DNA of 64,000 nucleotides from Streptomyces sp. 840.1 (GCF_003751445.1 NZ_RJUU01000002.1:1178001-1242000); one strand, 5' to 3'. Positions 1-8,519 are shown, numbered from the stretch's first letter. Notes: a model not told the origin generated them from the sequence alone. Numbers and translations: made by a program.

Positions 1-579
1 GACAACAGCCGCCGCTACCGCCCAGGACCGGCACTGTCCCGGCTGGCCAGGGTGAGCGAGCACAGCGGAGTGCTCTCCTCGATCTCCCGGCCGATACTCG
101 CCCGGCTCCTTCGCGAGACCGGCGAGAGCATCGTCCTCAACGTCCCCCACGGCGGCAGCTACCGCTGCGAAGCCGCCGTCGACGGCACCGGACCCGTCCG
201 CTACACGGCGATCATCGGCGCCGTCATGCCCGGCCACGCCGGAGCGTCCGGACACGCCATCTTCGCCTACCACCCCGAGCGCGAGATCCGGCAGATGTTC
301 GGCGCCACCGGACTCACCCGCTTCAACGACCGCACCATCACCGACCTGGACGCCCTGCTCACCTGCTACGCACAGGTCCGCGCCGACGGGTACTGCATCA
401 GCCACGGCGAGTACGACGAAGCCGTCACCGCGGTCTCCGCACCCGTCTTCCAGGGCGACGGTGTCCCCGCCTCCCTCACCGTCATCGGCCCGTCCCACCG
501 CGTGGACCGGGCCGCCGACACCCTCGTGACGCTGGTACGCGCCGGCGCGACGGAGATCACCGCCGCCCTCGGCGGCTGA
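1..579 (+). CDS. IclR-family transcriptional regulator, C-terminal part (5' end outside window)
   Basis: The frame is open from the first base and reads into a GTG at 52, but the residues before it (ending YRPGPALSRLAR) match the linker that normally precedes the IclR effector domain. The gene therefore starts upstream of the window and GTG 52 is internal. About 190 residues of the ligand-binding GAF-like domain are visible, with the typical order: the LARLLRETGES segment, a central glycine-rich strand, and a C-terminal ASLTVIGPSHRV stretch. The DNA-binding winged helix is missing from view. It lies directly upstream of, and co-directional with, an OPT transporter and two hydrolase genes, so local control of that cluster is a reasonable inference. 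The effector is unknown. Confidence 0.88.
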   Translation, partial: DNSRRYRPGPALSRLARVSEHSGVLSSISRPILARLLRETGESIVLNVPHGGSYRCEAAVDGTGPVRYTAIIGAVMPGHAGASGHAIFAYHPEREIRQMFGATGLTRFNDRTITDLDALLTCYAQVRADGYCISHGEYDEAVTAVSAPVFQGDGVPASLTVIGPSHRVDRAADTLVTLVRAGATEITAALGG

Positions 580-696
580 GCCACCCAACAACCTCCCCGG
601 CCGCGGCCTCCCCTGCCGCCGCGCGCCCCCGGGCCCCGCCCTGCCGCGAACGGCCCGGACCCGCCTCCCAGCCCTGCAAACCGAAGGGGGTGCCCC

Positions 697-2364
697 ATGG
701 CGCACCACGTCTCAGCGCCGCACCCTGCCCCGCCGCCGTCCGCCCCCGACGAGCCCCGGTCGCACCCCAGGGTCATGGAACCCGTGCTGCTGGCGATCCT
801 GGTGGTGCTCTCCGCCGTGGGAGCCGTCATCGGCATCGACCTGGTCTCCAAGCTGGGCATCTCCGCCAACACCTCGGTCGTCGGCGCCCTCGTCGCCATG
901 CTCATCGGCCGCATCCCGCTGGGCTTCCTGCGCCGGATGCGGTCCGTGCACCGGCAGAACCTCGCCCAGAGCGCCATCTCCGCCGCCACCTTCGCCTCCG
1001 CGAACGCCCTGCTCACCTCCGTCGCCATCCCGTACGTCTTCGGGCGCAAGGACCTGGTCTGGCCGATGCTCGCCGGGGCCTTCATCGGGCTCGTCGTGGA
1101 CGCCTGGGTGCTCTACCGCGCCTTCGGCTCCCGGCTGCTCCCGGCCGACGCCGCCTGGCCGCCCGGCACCGCTGCCGCCGAGACAATCAAGGCCGGCGAC
1201 CGGGGAGGGCGCCGCGCCCTGATCCTCGCCGGCGGCACCGCCGTCGGCCTCGCCGGCACCCTCTTCAGCCTGCCGCTCTCCGCAGCCGGCGTCGCCTTCC
1301 TCGGCAACGTCTGGGCACTGATGATGTTCGGCATCGGGCTGATGCTCCGCCAGTACGGCCCCGACCTCTTCGGCACCGACCTCGGCGCCGGGTACATCCC
1401 GCACGGCGTCATGGTCGGCGCCGGCGTCGTGGCGCTCGGCCAGGCCGTGCACCTGCTGCTCGGCCGTCGCGAGCGCAAACGAGCGGCCGCCGCCGAGGAG
1501 GACCGCAGCGTGGCGCACGTCGAGCCGGCGGACCCGAGCACCGCGTACACCGTCGACGAACGCGCACTGCGGCTCTCGCTGATCCGCGGATTCGCGCTCT
1601 TCACCGGGGGCGCCGCGGTCCTCGCCGTGCTCGGCGGGCTGATCGGGGACATGAGCCCGCTCGGCATCGTCGGCTGGGTGCTGTTCGCCGCCTTCGCCGC
1701 CCTGGTCCACGAACTGATCGTCGGCCTCGCCGCCATGCAGTCCGGCTGGTTCCCGTCCTTCGCGGTCACACTGATCTTCCTCATCCTCGGCCTCGCCATC
1801 GGAATCCCGTCGGTGCCGCTCGCCCTCCTGGTGGGGTACGTCTCCGCCACCGGCCCGGCCTTCGCGGACATGGGTTACGACCTCAAGGCCGGCTGGCTGC
1901 TGCGGCGCGAGCACCGTCCCTGGGACCCCTTCGAGCGCGAGGGCCGCCGCCAGCAGTTCCTGGCCGCCCTCATCGGTTTCGCGGTCGCCCTCGCCGTCGT
2001 CGCCCTCGCCTGGCGCTCGTACTTCGGGCAGGGGCTCATCCCGCCCGTCGCCAAGGTGTACGCCGACACCATCAAGAGCGGGCTCAGCGATCCGGACGCC
2101 GTCCGCACCATGCTGATCTGGGCCATCCCCGGCGCCGCCATCCAGCTGCTCGGCGGCACCCGCCGGCAGATGGGCGTCATGCTCGCCACCGGCCTGCTCA
2201 TCCTCACCCCGCAGGCCTGCTGGCTGGTCCTCGGCGCGCTCGTCGTCCGGGTCGGCTACCGCAGACTGCGCGGCCCCGCCGCCGATGAGGAACTCAACCT
2301 GGTGGGCGCCGGCCTGATCGCCGGCAGCTCCCTCGGCGACTCGGCCCAGATCCTCAAGACCTGA
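697..2364 (+). CDS. OPT/YSL-superfamily oligopeptide or metal-chelate transporter
   Basis: Polytopic membrane protein of 555 residues, with roughly a dozen hydrophobic segments between residues 28 and 535. The ADAAWPPGTAAAETIKAGD stretch near residue 150 resembles the conserved PWPPG-type segment of the oligopeptide transporter (OPT) superfamily. A charged loop near residues 245-275 separates two halves, as is usual in the family. OPT proteins import small peptides or metal-chelate/peptide derivatives by proton symport. The ATG at 697 follows GAAGGGGG at a workable distance; a second ATG at 775 would remove a proline-rich N-terminus. Its position between an IclR regulator and two hydrolases suggests uptake of the substrate those enzymes handle. 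The exact substrate cannot be read from sequence. Confidence 0.8.
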   Translation: MAHHVSAPHPAPPPSAPDEPRSHPRVMEPVLLAILVVLSAVGAVIGIDLVSKLGISANTSVVGALVAMLIGRIPLGFLRRMRSVHRQNLAQSAISAATFASANALLTSVAIPYVFGRKDLVWPMLAGAFIGLVVDAWVLYRAFGSRLLPADAAWPPGTAAAETIKAGDRGGRRALILAGGTAVGLAGTLFSLPLSAAGVAFLGNVWALMMFGIGLMLRQYGPDLFGTDLGAGYIPHGVMVGAGVVALGQAVHLLLGRRERKRAAAAEEDRSVAHVEPADPSTAYTVDERALRLSLIRGFALFTGGAAVLAVLGGLIGDMSPLGIVGWVLFAAFAALVHELIVGLAAMQSGWFPSFAVTLIFLILGLAIGIPSVPLALLVGYVSATGPAFADMGYDLKAGWLLRREHRPWDPFEREGRRQQFLAALIGFAVALAVVALAWRSYFGQGLIPPVAKVYADTIKSGLSDPDAVRTMLIWAIPGAAIQLLGGTRRQMGVMLATGLLILTPQACWLVLGALVVRVGYRRLRGPAADEELNLVGAGLIAGSSLGDSAQILKT

Positions 2365-2433
2365 CGCCCCGCCACCCCTGAACCAGTACCCGCACCACTC
2401 AGCACCACCCGCACGGCAAGGAGAACCCCCCCC

Positions 2434-3498
2434 ATGGACATGTACAGCAGGCTCGAGCCGCGTCCCGAGTACCTCAGCTTCGAACTGGCGCTGGCCGCCC
2501 GCAAGCTCGTCGAGGAGGTCATGCTCGTCAAGCGCGGCGAGCACGTCGTCCTCACCGGCGACACCAGCAGCGACCGCCGTGTCATCGAGGCGACCGCGCA
2601 GGCCGTCGCCGCCGCCGGGGCGCACCCCGTCGTCGTCTGGTACGAGACGCTGCCCGGCGCCTCCATGGAGCCGCCGCGGCCCGTCGCCGGCGCCATCGCG
2701 GACGCCGACGTGTGGATCGAGTTCGCCGTCTCGTACCTGATGCACTCCGACGCGTTCCGCGCGGCGATGGCGAACGGCTGCCGCTACACCAACCTCACCG
2801 CGATGGACGTCCAGATGCTGGTCGCCACCGTCGGGCGCCCCGACTTCCAGGGCGTCATACGCCTCGGCAAGGCCCTGGTCGCCCTCCTGGAGGCGGCCGA
2901 CGAGGTCCGGATCACCTCCGCCAACGGCACCGATCTGGTGGGCCGCAACGGCGACCGGCCGATCAACCTCCGCGGCAAGCCCGCGGAGAAGCCCGGCGAG
3001 ACCGTCATGCTCTCCGGCCAGATCTCCTGGAACCCCCTGGAGGAGACCCAGGACGGCGTTCTCGTCTTCGACGGTGCCCTGTGGCCGCCGGACGAGCTCG
3101 GCCTGCTGCGCTCCCCGGTCCGCTGCACCGTCGAGAAGGGCGTCGTCACCAAGATCGAGGGCGACGCCGACGCGGACACCTTCCGCCGCTGGATGGAGTC
3201 CTTCGACGACCCGAACATGTTCCGCATCGCGCACTGGTCGCTCGGCTTCAACCCCGGCGTACTCGCCCCGACCGGCCGCATCGTCGAGGACGAGCGCGTC
3301 TTCGGCTGCGTCGAACTCGGCATCGGTACCAAGGGCGCCTGGATCGGCGGCGAGCCGTGGGTCGCCGCCGCCCACACCGACGGCAGCGTCCTGGGCCCGT
3401 CCATCTACCTGGACGGCGTCGCCATCGAGGAGAACGGGCGCTACGTGCACCCGGACCTCGTGACGATCTGCCGCGACCTGGGCGTCGCCGGCTACTGA
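2434..3498 (+). CDS. M29-like / NicX-like metalloenzyme (aminopeptidase or 2,5-dihydroxypyridine dioxygenase fold)
   Basis: 354 residues resembling the M29 leucyl aminopeptidase fold and its dioxygenase relative NicX. His267 (in AHWSLGFNP) and the His314-x-Asp316 pair (in AAHTDGS) fall close to positions 265, 318 and 320, the iron ligands reported for Pseudomonas putida NicX. The glutamate-rich metal motif of true M29 aminopeptidases is not evident. The enzyme could therefore be a ring-opening dioxygenase or another hydrolase-like relative rather than a peptidase; many databases label such proteins leucyl aminopeptidase. Start ATG 2434 follows AAGGAGA at 2418-2424; a second in-frame ATG lies two codons on. 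It sits 69 nt after the OPT gene and is followed by a strong hairpin. Fold confidence is moderate, substrate unknown. Confidence 0.65.
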   Translation: MDMYSRLEPRPEYLSFELALAARKLVEEVMLVKRGEHVVLTGDTSSDRRVIEATAQAVAAAGAHPVVVWYETLPGASMEPPRPVAGAIADADVWIEFAVSYLMHSDAFRAAMANGCRYTNLTAMDVQMLVATVGRPDFQGVIRLGKALVALLEAADEVRITSANGTDLVGRNGDRPINLRGKPAEKPGETVMLSGQISWNPLEETQDGVLVFDGALWPPDELGLLRSPVRCTVEKGVVTKIEGDADADTFRRWMESFDDPNMFRIAHWSLGFNPGVLAPTGRIVEDERVFGCVELGIGTKGAWIGGEPWVAAAHTDGSVLGPSIYLDGVAIEENGRYVHPDLVTICRDLGVAGY

Positions 3499-3505
3499 GT
3501 CTGAC

Positions 3506-3541
3506 GGGCGGGCCCGCACCCCCCCTGGTGCGGGCCCGCCC
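3506..3541 (+). terminator. Strong intrinsic hairpin after the NicX-like gene
   Basis: Perfect 15-bp stem (3506-3520 pairing with 3527-3541) around a 6-nt loop, starting 7 nt after the TGA. No U-run follows, as is common for Streptomyces terminators. It should separate the OPT/NicX-like transcript from the downstream hydrolase. Confidence 0.75.
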
Positions 3542-3588
3542 GCCACCCGTGAAGCCCGCCACCCGTGAAGCCCGCCACCCGTGAAGCC
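3541..3588. repeat. Three tandem copies of a 16-bp unit
   Basis: CGCCACCCGTGAAGCC occurs three times back to back (3541, 3557, 3573), followed by a degenerate fourth copy ending in CCCGTGAAACC. The first base is shared with the end of the preceding terminator stem. It lies in the leader of the downstream hydrolase gene and could be read through in one frame, but shows no independent coding signal. Confidence 0.8.
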
Positions 3589-3669
3589 GTCCCCGTGAAA
3601 CCGTTCCGGCGGCGAGAGAGACGCGACGACAGAGACACGACGCGAGATACGCGGCGTGAGAGGAGCGCC

Positions 3670-4971
3670 ATGCCCACCCCAGCCCCCGTCACCTACCGCC
3701 ACGGCGGCCTGGTCTGCACCGACCACACCCTCGACGTGCCGCTCGACCACAGCGACCCCGAGGGCCCCGCCATCGCGCTCTTCGCCCGCGAGGTCGTCGC
3801 CGAGGGACGCGAGCACGAGGACCTGCCCCGCCTCCTCTGGCTCCAGGGCGGCCCCGGCGGCCGCGCGGAGCGCCCCAACGCTTCGGGGGCCTGGCTGCGC
3901 CGCGCGCTCACCGATTACCGCGTCGTCCTGCTCGACCAGCGCGGCACAGGCCGCTCGACCCCCGCCGACCGGCGCACCCTGGCCCGCTTCGGTACGGACC
4001 ACGAGGCGGCCGCCCAGTACCTCGCGCACTTCCGGGCCGACTCGATCGTCCGGGACGCCGAACTCCTGCGCCGCCGCCTCCAGGGCGAGCAGCCGTGGAG
4101 CGTGCTCGGCCAGAGCTTCGGCGGCTTCACCACGCTCACCTATCTCGGCCTCGCCCCCGAGGGGCTCACGCGGGCCTTCATCACCGGTGGGCTGCCGACG
4201 CTCACCGGCCACGCCGACGACGTGTACCGCGCCGCCTACGCCCGCACCCTCGCCCACAACGAGCTCTACTTCGACCGCTACCCGGGCGACCAGGCGCTGG
4301 CCGACGCCGTCGCCGCACACCTGGACGCCCACGACGTCCGGATGCCGACCGGTGAGCGCCTCACCGTGCGCCGCTTCCAGACCCTCGGCATCAACTTCGG
4401 CACCTCGGCCAAGTTCGACGCGCTCCACTACCTGCTGGAGACCGCCTTCACCCGGGGCGCCGACGGTCCCGAGCTGACCGACACCTTCCTGCGTGGCGTG
4501 GACGCCGCCGTGTCCTTCGCCGAACGCCCGCTGTACGCCGTGCTCCACGAGCCCATCTACGCCCAGGGCGGCCGCGCCACGGACTGGTCCGCGCACCGCG
4601 TCCGCCAGGAGTTCCCGGCCTTCGACGGCACCGCAGGCGGCCCGCTCCGTTTCACCGGCGAGATGGTCTACCCCTGGCAGTTCGACGAGGACCCCGCTCT
4701 CGTGCCACTGCGCGGGGCCGCCGAGGCGCTCGCCGCCCGCACCGACTGGCCGCCCCTCTACGACCTGGACCGGCTCGCGGCCAACGAGGTCCCGGTCGTC
4801 GCCGCCGTCTACCAGGACGACATGTTCGTCGACCGGGAGCACGCCCTGGCCACCGCCGACGCCGTACGCGGCCTGCGTACCTGGGTCACCGACGCCTACG
4901 CGCACGACGGGGTCAAGGCCGACGCCGCCGTGCTGGACCGGCTGCTCGCGATGGGCCGGGGCGAGGCCTGA
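3670..4971 (+). CDS. Alpha/beta hydrolase, S33 proline-iminopeptidase-like
   Basis: 433-residue serine hydrolase. An oxyanion-type LWLQGGPGGR segment is near residue 60, the nucleophile elbow is GQSFGG with Ser149, and a DQRGTGRS motif precedes it, all typical of prolyl aminopeptidases (family S33). An acidic/His pair is expected near the C-terminus (YQDDMFVD and the DAYAHDGVK segment). The ATG at 3670 was chosen because GAGAGGAG lies just upstream; the frame is open further upstream only through the tandem repeats. It would release N-terminal proline or other residues from short peptides in the cytoplasm, which fits the nearby OPT transporter. Another amide or ester hydrolase activity cannot be excluded. 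Confidence 0.8.
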   Translation: MPTPAPVTYRHGGLVCTDHTLDVPLDHSDPEGPAIALFAREVVAEGREHEDLPRLLWLQGGPGGRAERPNASGAWLRRALTDYRVVLLDQRGTGRSTPADRRTLARFGTDHEAAAQYLAHFRADSIVRDAELLRRRLQGEQPWSVLGQSFGGFTTLTYLGLAPEGLTRAFITGGLPTLTGHADDVYRAAYARTLAHNELYFDRYPGDQALADAVAAHLDAHDVRMPTGERLTVRRFQTLGINFGTSAKFDALHYLLETAFTRGADGPELTDTFLRGVDAAVSFAERPLYAVLHEPIYAQGGRATDWSAHRVRQEFPAFDGTAGGPLRFTGEMVYPWQFDEDPALVPLRGAAEALAARTDWPPLYDLDRLAANEVPVVAAVYQDDMFVDREHALATADAVRGLRTWVTDAYAHDGVKADAAVLDRLLAMGRGEA

Positions 4972-5135
4972 CAGCGGGGCGGGGCGCCGCCGGGGCGCTC
5001 CGTCCCGGCGCATATGATCTATAGGTCCACAGGACGACCGCCGTCCTGCCGCGCCACCAGGGGTGCCCCATCAGTTCCGTACGCGTCCGGCTTCCCGTAC
5101 AGCGCGGCGAACTGCTGGCCCGGCACGAGGACGGC

Positions 5136-5738
5136 GTGCACCTCCATCATCTGGTGTGGCGGCTGGGCCCCGGCTGGCGCGTGTGCAGCAGCGCCGTGCT
5201 GGGCGGCGGCATCGGCCCGCGCGGCTGGATCCTCAATGCCCAGGTGCCCGGCGGCTACCCGCGTACCGACCCGGACCGGCACCTCGCCGAGATCGCCTCG
5301 GCCGAACACCTCACGGGGCCCGGCGCCGGACTGATGACGGCCGCCGACGTCACCGCGTACACGGTCGCCGTGGACGGCGAGGTGACGGCCACCGCCACCT
5401 GCGGCCTGGGAGTACGCGGCTGGGCGGCGGCACCGGCCGAGGACACCGGGGCGCCGCCGCGGCCCGGCACGGTCAACATCGTCGTCGTCCTCCCCGTGCC
5501 GCTCGGCGACGCCGCACTCGTCAACGCCGTCGCGACCGCCACCGAGGCCAAGGTCCAGGCGCTCCTGGACGCCGGACTCGACTGCTCCGGCACCCCCACC
5601 GACTCAGTCTGCGTCGCGTCGCCCGAACCGGCCGGGGGACCGGGCGAACCGTTCGCCGGGCCCCGTTCGCGCTGGGGCGCGCGACTGGCCAGGGCCGTGC
5701 ACGCCTCCGTACTCGAAGGCGCGCTGCGGCAGTCCTGA
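5136..5738 (+). CDS. cbiZ: Adenosylcobinamide amidohydrolase CbiZ (start uncertain)
   Basis: About 200 residues match the CbiZ family: HLVWRLGPGWRVCSSAVLGGG, NAQVPGGYPR, a TAADV segment and the glycine-rich TVNIVVVLPVPL core. CbiZ removes the aminopropanol side chain of adenosylcobinamide so that salvaged corrinoids can re-enter cobalamin synthesis. GTG 5136 is the first standard start in frame, but family-like residues (VRVRLPVQRGELLARHEDG) continue upstream to about 5070, where only ATC is available behind AGGGG at 5059-5063. The frame is open back to a TAG at 5022. The true start may be non-canonical or the 5' end may carry a small indel. A TATGAT hexamer at 5013-5018 is a possible -10. 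No cobalamin riboswitch was recognised in the 164-nt leader. Function is firm, the N-terminus is not. Confidence 0.8.
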   Translation: MHLHHLVWRLGPGWRVCSSAVLGGGIGPRGWILNAQVPGGYPRTDPDRHLAEIASAEHLTGPGAGLMTAADVTAYTVAVDGEVTATATCGLGVRGWAAAPAEDTGAPPRPGTVNIVVVLPVPLGDAALVNAVATATEAKVQALLDAGLDCSGTPTDSVCVASPEPAGGPGEPFAGPRSRWGARLARAVHASVLEGALRQS

Positions 5739-5794
5739 GCATCCGAAGAACCGCGCGCGGGCTCCGGGCGCGGCCGACGAAGGGAATGGCCCTC

Positions 5795-6691
5795 ATGAAT
5801 TCAGCAACAGCCGGCGCGACCTCGCAGCGGCCGGTCGTCGCCGTCCTCGGCACCGGGATCATGGGGTCGGCCATGACACGCAGCATGATCCGGGCCGGGC
5901 TGGAGGTCCGCGCCTGGAACCGCACACAGGCCAGGGCGGAGCCCCTGACGGCGGACGGCGCCACCGTCACCGAGACTGCGGCGGAGGCCGTACGCGGCGC
6001 CGACGTCATCCTCACCACGCTCAACGACACGACCTCCGTCGCCGCCGCACTCACCGCCGCGTCCGACGGCACACACCGGGGCCAGGTCCTGCTGCAGAGT
6101 TCCACGGTCGGACCGGACGGCGCGGTCGCACTGGCCCAGCGCGCCGCGGACCTGGGCCTCGTCTTCCTCGACGCACCCGTCTCCGGAACCAGGCAGCCGG
6201 CGGAGCAGGGCGCGCTGACCGTCTTCGTCTCCGGACCGTCCGCCGCGCGAGGCGTGGCGGACCCCGTGTTCGACGCCATCGGACAGCGCACGGTCTGGGT
6301 CTCCGAGGAACCGGGGGCCGCCTCCAGGCTGAAGCTCGTGGTCAACACGTGGGTGATGAACATGGTGGGCGCGGTGGCGGAGACCCTCAACCTCGCCGAA
6401 GGGCTGGGAGTCGACCCGCAGCTGTTCCTCGACGCCGTGCGGGGCGGCCCGCTCGACTCCGGCTATCTGCAGAGCAAGTCCGCCGCGGTGCTGTCCGGTG
6501 ACCTCACCCCGAGCGTCTCACTGAGCACGGCCCTCAAGGACACCCGCCTCATCCTCGACGCCGCCGAGCAGTCGGGCGTCCGGCTGGATCTGACCGCCGC
6601 CTCCGCGGTCCGCTTCGCGCGCGCCGAAACGGCCGGGCACGGCGCCGAGGACATGATCGCCACCTACTACGCGGGCCGGGCGCCGGAGTAG
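5795..6691 (+). CDS. NAD(P)-dependent 3-hydroxyisobutyrate/6-phosphogluconate dehydrogenase-like oxidoreductase
   Basis: 298 residues of the beta-hydroxyacid dehydrogenase family. The N-terminal Rossmann motif is GTGIMGSAM near residue 13, the substrate-binding segment is DAPVSGTRQPAEQGALT near residue 125, and the catalytic-lysine region is RLKLVVNTWVMN near residue 180. These proteins oxidise short beta-hydroxyacids or reduce the corresponding aldehydes or imines; imine reductases share the fold. Two in-frame ATGs exist: 5786 has AAGGG only 1 nt away, whereas 5795 has it at a normal distance and was chosen. The gene follows cbiZ by 56 nt and ends before a very strong hairpin. No substrate can be assigned. 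Confidence 0.82.
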   Translation: MNSATAGATSQRPVVAVLGTGIMGSAMTRSMIRAGLEVRAWNRTQARAEPLTADGATVTETAAEAVRGADVILTTLNDTTSVAAALTAASDGTHRGQVLLQSSTVGPDGAVALAQRAADLGLVFLDAPVSGTRQPAEQGALTVFVSGPSAARGVADPVFDAIGQRTVWVSEEPGAASRLKLVVNTWVMNMVGAVAETLNLAEGLGVDPQLFLDAVRGGPLDSGYLQSKSAAVLSGDLTPSVSLSTALKDTRLILDAAEQSGVRLDLTAASAVRFARAETAGHGAEDMIATYYAGRAPE

Positions 6692-6837
6692 GGCGGCGGG
6701 TTCACCGAAGGCGGGTCGCTGCTTGAACGCGGTGACCGTCTTGACGGACTCGGGCAGGACCGCCCCGAGCTGCCCGTCGCGCACGTACGGACACACGTCC
6801 GGCCACTGACGCGCGGCCAGGTTCTCCCCGCACTTGA

Positions 6838-6886
6838 GCGCGGGCATGCCCTGCCGGGATTCTCACCCGGCAGGGCATGCCCGCGC
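6838..6886. terminator. Perfect 21-bp stem-loop, bidirectional terminator
   Basis: 6838-6858 is exactly complementary to 6866-6886 with a 7-nt loop (ATTCTCA). It lies between the convergent oxidoreductase (+) and carnitine operon (-) and probably ends both transcripts. The 146 nt between 6692 and 6838 hold no gene I can support. Confidence 0.85.
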
Positions 6887-6960
6887 CGAAGCGGGAGCCG
6901 GGAGCCGGGCTCCGGCTCACCGTGGCAGGTGACGTGGGGTGTCCCGCATCCGGCCGCCGG

Positions 6961-7458
6961 TCAGCGTGGGGCGGGGACCTCCACGATCGAGCGGCCCGCC
7001 CAGGAGGGCGCCTTCTCCGTGAGGGCGACGAGGCACTCGCGCACCTGGTCCGGGAAGGGCGCGGTGCGGCCCGCCTGCTGGTCCACGTGGAGAGCGAGCA
7101 GTTCGGTCGTCGCCACGGGCTCGGCGTCCGGGCCCGGTTCGGCGTCGTCCTGTGCGTCCGGCCCGAGCACGTACATCTCGTGGGCGAACCGGGTCTTCTT
7201 CGCGTCGGCACCCAGCACCCGCGTCCGGACGGCGAGGCGGTCGCCCTCGGAGACGTCGCGCAGATACCGGATGTGGGACTCGACCGTGTACAGCGAACAG
7301 CCGGTGCGCTCCCGGTACTCGGAGTTCAGACCGGTCTCGATCATCATCCGGTCGGTCGCGAAACCGAAGACGAGTACGTAGAACGCCTCGCTCATATGGC
7401 CGTTGTAGTCGATCCACTCCGGGCGCACGGTCTCCCGGTGCAGCGGCAGCGCGGTCAC
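6961..7458 (-). CDS. Hot-dog thioesterase of the carnitine operon (betainyl-CoA thioesterase, CdhB-like)
   Basis: 165 residues from GTG 7458, which overlaps the stop of the upstream dehydrogenase gene as GTGA. The WIDYNGHMSEAFY segment is the acyl-CoA thioesterase hot-dog motif with the catalytic Asp before NGHM; a VRTRVLGADAKKTRF strand follows. In Pseudomonas aeruginosa the carnitine cluster encodes a thioesterase (CdhB) that hydrolyses betainyl-CoA to glycine betaine and CoA. Here the gene is last in the order cleavage enzyme, carnitine dehydrogenase, thioesterase, so the same role is likely. The tight overlap points to translational coupling. Assignment rests on the neighbourhood as much as on the domain. 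Confidence 0.8.
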   Translation of the reverse strand: MTALPLHRETVRPEWIDYNGHMSEAFYVLVFGFATDRMMIETGLNSEYRERTGCSLYTVESHIRYLRDVSEGDRLAVRTRVLGADAKKTRFAHEMYVLGPDAQDDAEPGPDAEPVATTELLALHVDQQAGRTAPFPDQVRECLVALTEKAPSWAGRSIVEVPAPR

Positions 7459-8519
7459 TTGGCCGCCTCCTCGGTGCGCCGCTCGCCGAGCCGGCCGGTG
7501 GCGCGCAGGACCTCGATGACGCCCCGGTCGCGTTCGGCCACGAGGTCCGCGATGCTGCGGCCGTCCGCCGCCTCGTCGCAGCCGCGCACCACCGCGTCGT
7601 ACAGCTCCCGGTCCAGTTCGGGCGCTTCGAGCCGGGTCCACGGGGCCTTGAGCGAGGGGCCGAAGTGATCCAGCATGTGCGCCATGCCGCCCTCACCGCC
7701 CGCGAGCGCGAAGGTGAGCATCGGCCCCATGCACGCCCAGCGCAGCCCGGGGCCCTTGGTGATGGAGGCGTCGATCTCCGCCACCGTCGCCTCACCGTTC
7801 GCGACCATGTGCAGCGCCTCGCGCCACAGCGCCTCCTGGAGGCGGTTCGCGATGAAGCCCGGGACCTCGCGGTCCATCGTGATGACGGACTTGCCGGCGA
7901 CCTCGTAGAAGCGGGACGCCCAGCCGACCGCGGACGGCGCGGTCAGCTCGCCGCCCACCACCTCGACCAGCGGGATCAGGTACGGCGGGTTGAACGGATG
8001 CCCCACGACCAGCCGTCCGGCGTCGGCCGCCCGGGTCTGCATGTCGGTCATCGGGTAGCCGGAGGTCGACGAGGCGATCACGACGCCCTCGGGCGTCGCG
8101 GCGTCGAGGCGGGCCAGCAGATCCCGCTTGAGCTCCAGCTTCTCCGGAGCGCTCTCCTGGACGAACTGGGCGTCGGACACCGCCTCTTCGAGCGTGGCCA
8201 TGACCGTGAGCCGGTCCGGGGACGCCCCTTCGGCGAGACCGAGCTGCTCCAGGGCCGGCCAGGCGGCGTCGACCAGCCGGCGCAGCTTCTGCTCGGCGTC
8301 GGGGGCCGGGTCCCAGGCGGTGACGTCGTAGCCACGGGCCAGGAAGTGCGCGACCCAGCCGCCCCCGATCACTCCGGCACCCACGCACGCCACCCGGCGT
8401 ACGTCCTCGGGGGCGCAGGGCGCGGGGGCGGTGGGTGCGGGCCGAGCGGACGTCGTGGGCCGAACGGACGGTTCGGGCTGTGCGGACGGTACGGGCTGCG
8501 CGGGCTGTACGGCGTTCAT
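7455..8519 (-). CDS. L-carnitine dehydrogenase, 3-hydroxyacyl-CoA dehydrogenase family
   Basis: 354 residues. After a Pro/Ala-rich N-terminal extension of about 38 residues comes the Rossmann motif CVGAGVIGGGW, then ASSTSGYPMTD and VGHPFNPPYLIPLVEVV, which are hallmarks of 3-hydroxyacyl-CoA dehydrogenases and of the carnitine dehydrogenase subgroup. The reaction is NAD-dependent oxidation of L-carnitine to 3-dehydrocarnitine in the cytosol. It lies 60 nt after the BKACE gene and overlaps the thioesterase gene by 4 nt. The extension is low-complexity and may be an overlong start; an in-frame start nearer CAPEDVRRV was not obvious. The gene order supports carnitine rather than fatty-acid oxidation. 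Confidence 0.85.
   Translation of the reverse strand: MNAVQPAQPVPSAQPEPSVRPTTSARPAPTAPAPCAPEDVRRVACVGAGVIGGGWVAHFLARGYDVTAWDPAPDAEQKLRRLVDAAWPALEQLGLAEGASPDRLTVMATLEEAVSDAQFVQESAPEKLELKRDLLARLDAATPEGVVIASSTSGYPMTDMQTRAADAGRLVVGHPFNPPYLIPLVEVVGGELTAPSAVGWASRFYEVAGKSVITMDREVPGFIANRLQEALWREALHMVANGEATVAEIDASITKGPGLRWACMGPMLTFALAGGEGGMAHMLDHFGPSLKAPWTRLEAPELDRELYDAVVRGCDEAADGRSIADLVAERDRGVIEVLRATGRLGERRTEEAAK

Noticed and set aside
712..5013. Very long minus-strand open frame of 1433 codons opposite the OPT, NicX-like and hydrolase genes
   Set aside because: It is antisense to three well-supported genes, rich in Gly/Val/Asp/Glu low complexity, and contains no domain motif. High GC content produces such frames.
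5011..5135. Possible cobalamin riboswitch upstream of cbiZ
   Set aside because: No B12-box-like motif or expected paired elements were found in the 125 nt, which is also short for a full cobalamin aptamer.
5063..5785. Frame joining GTG 5063 to the 3-hydroxyisobutyrate-dehydrogenase-like gene
   Set aside because: The first 240 codons are an Arg-rich shadow of cbiZ. The real gene starts at 5786 or 5795.
6692..6847. Minus-strand ORF beginning MPALKCGENLAARQWPDVC
   Set aside because: Its start lies inside a perfect terminator stem, there is no ribosome site, and it runs into antisense of the oxidoreductase gene. It could be a gene relic, but nothing recognisable supports it.
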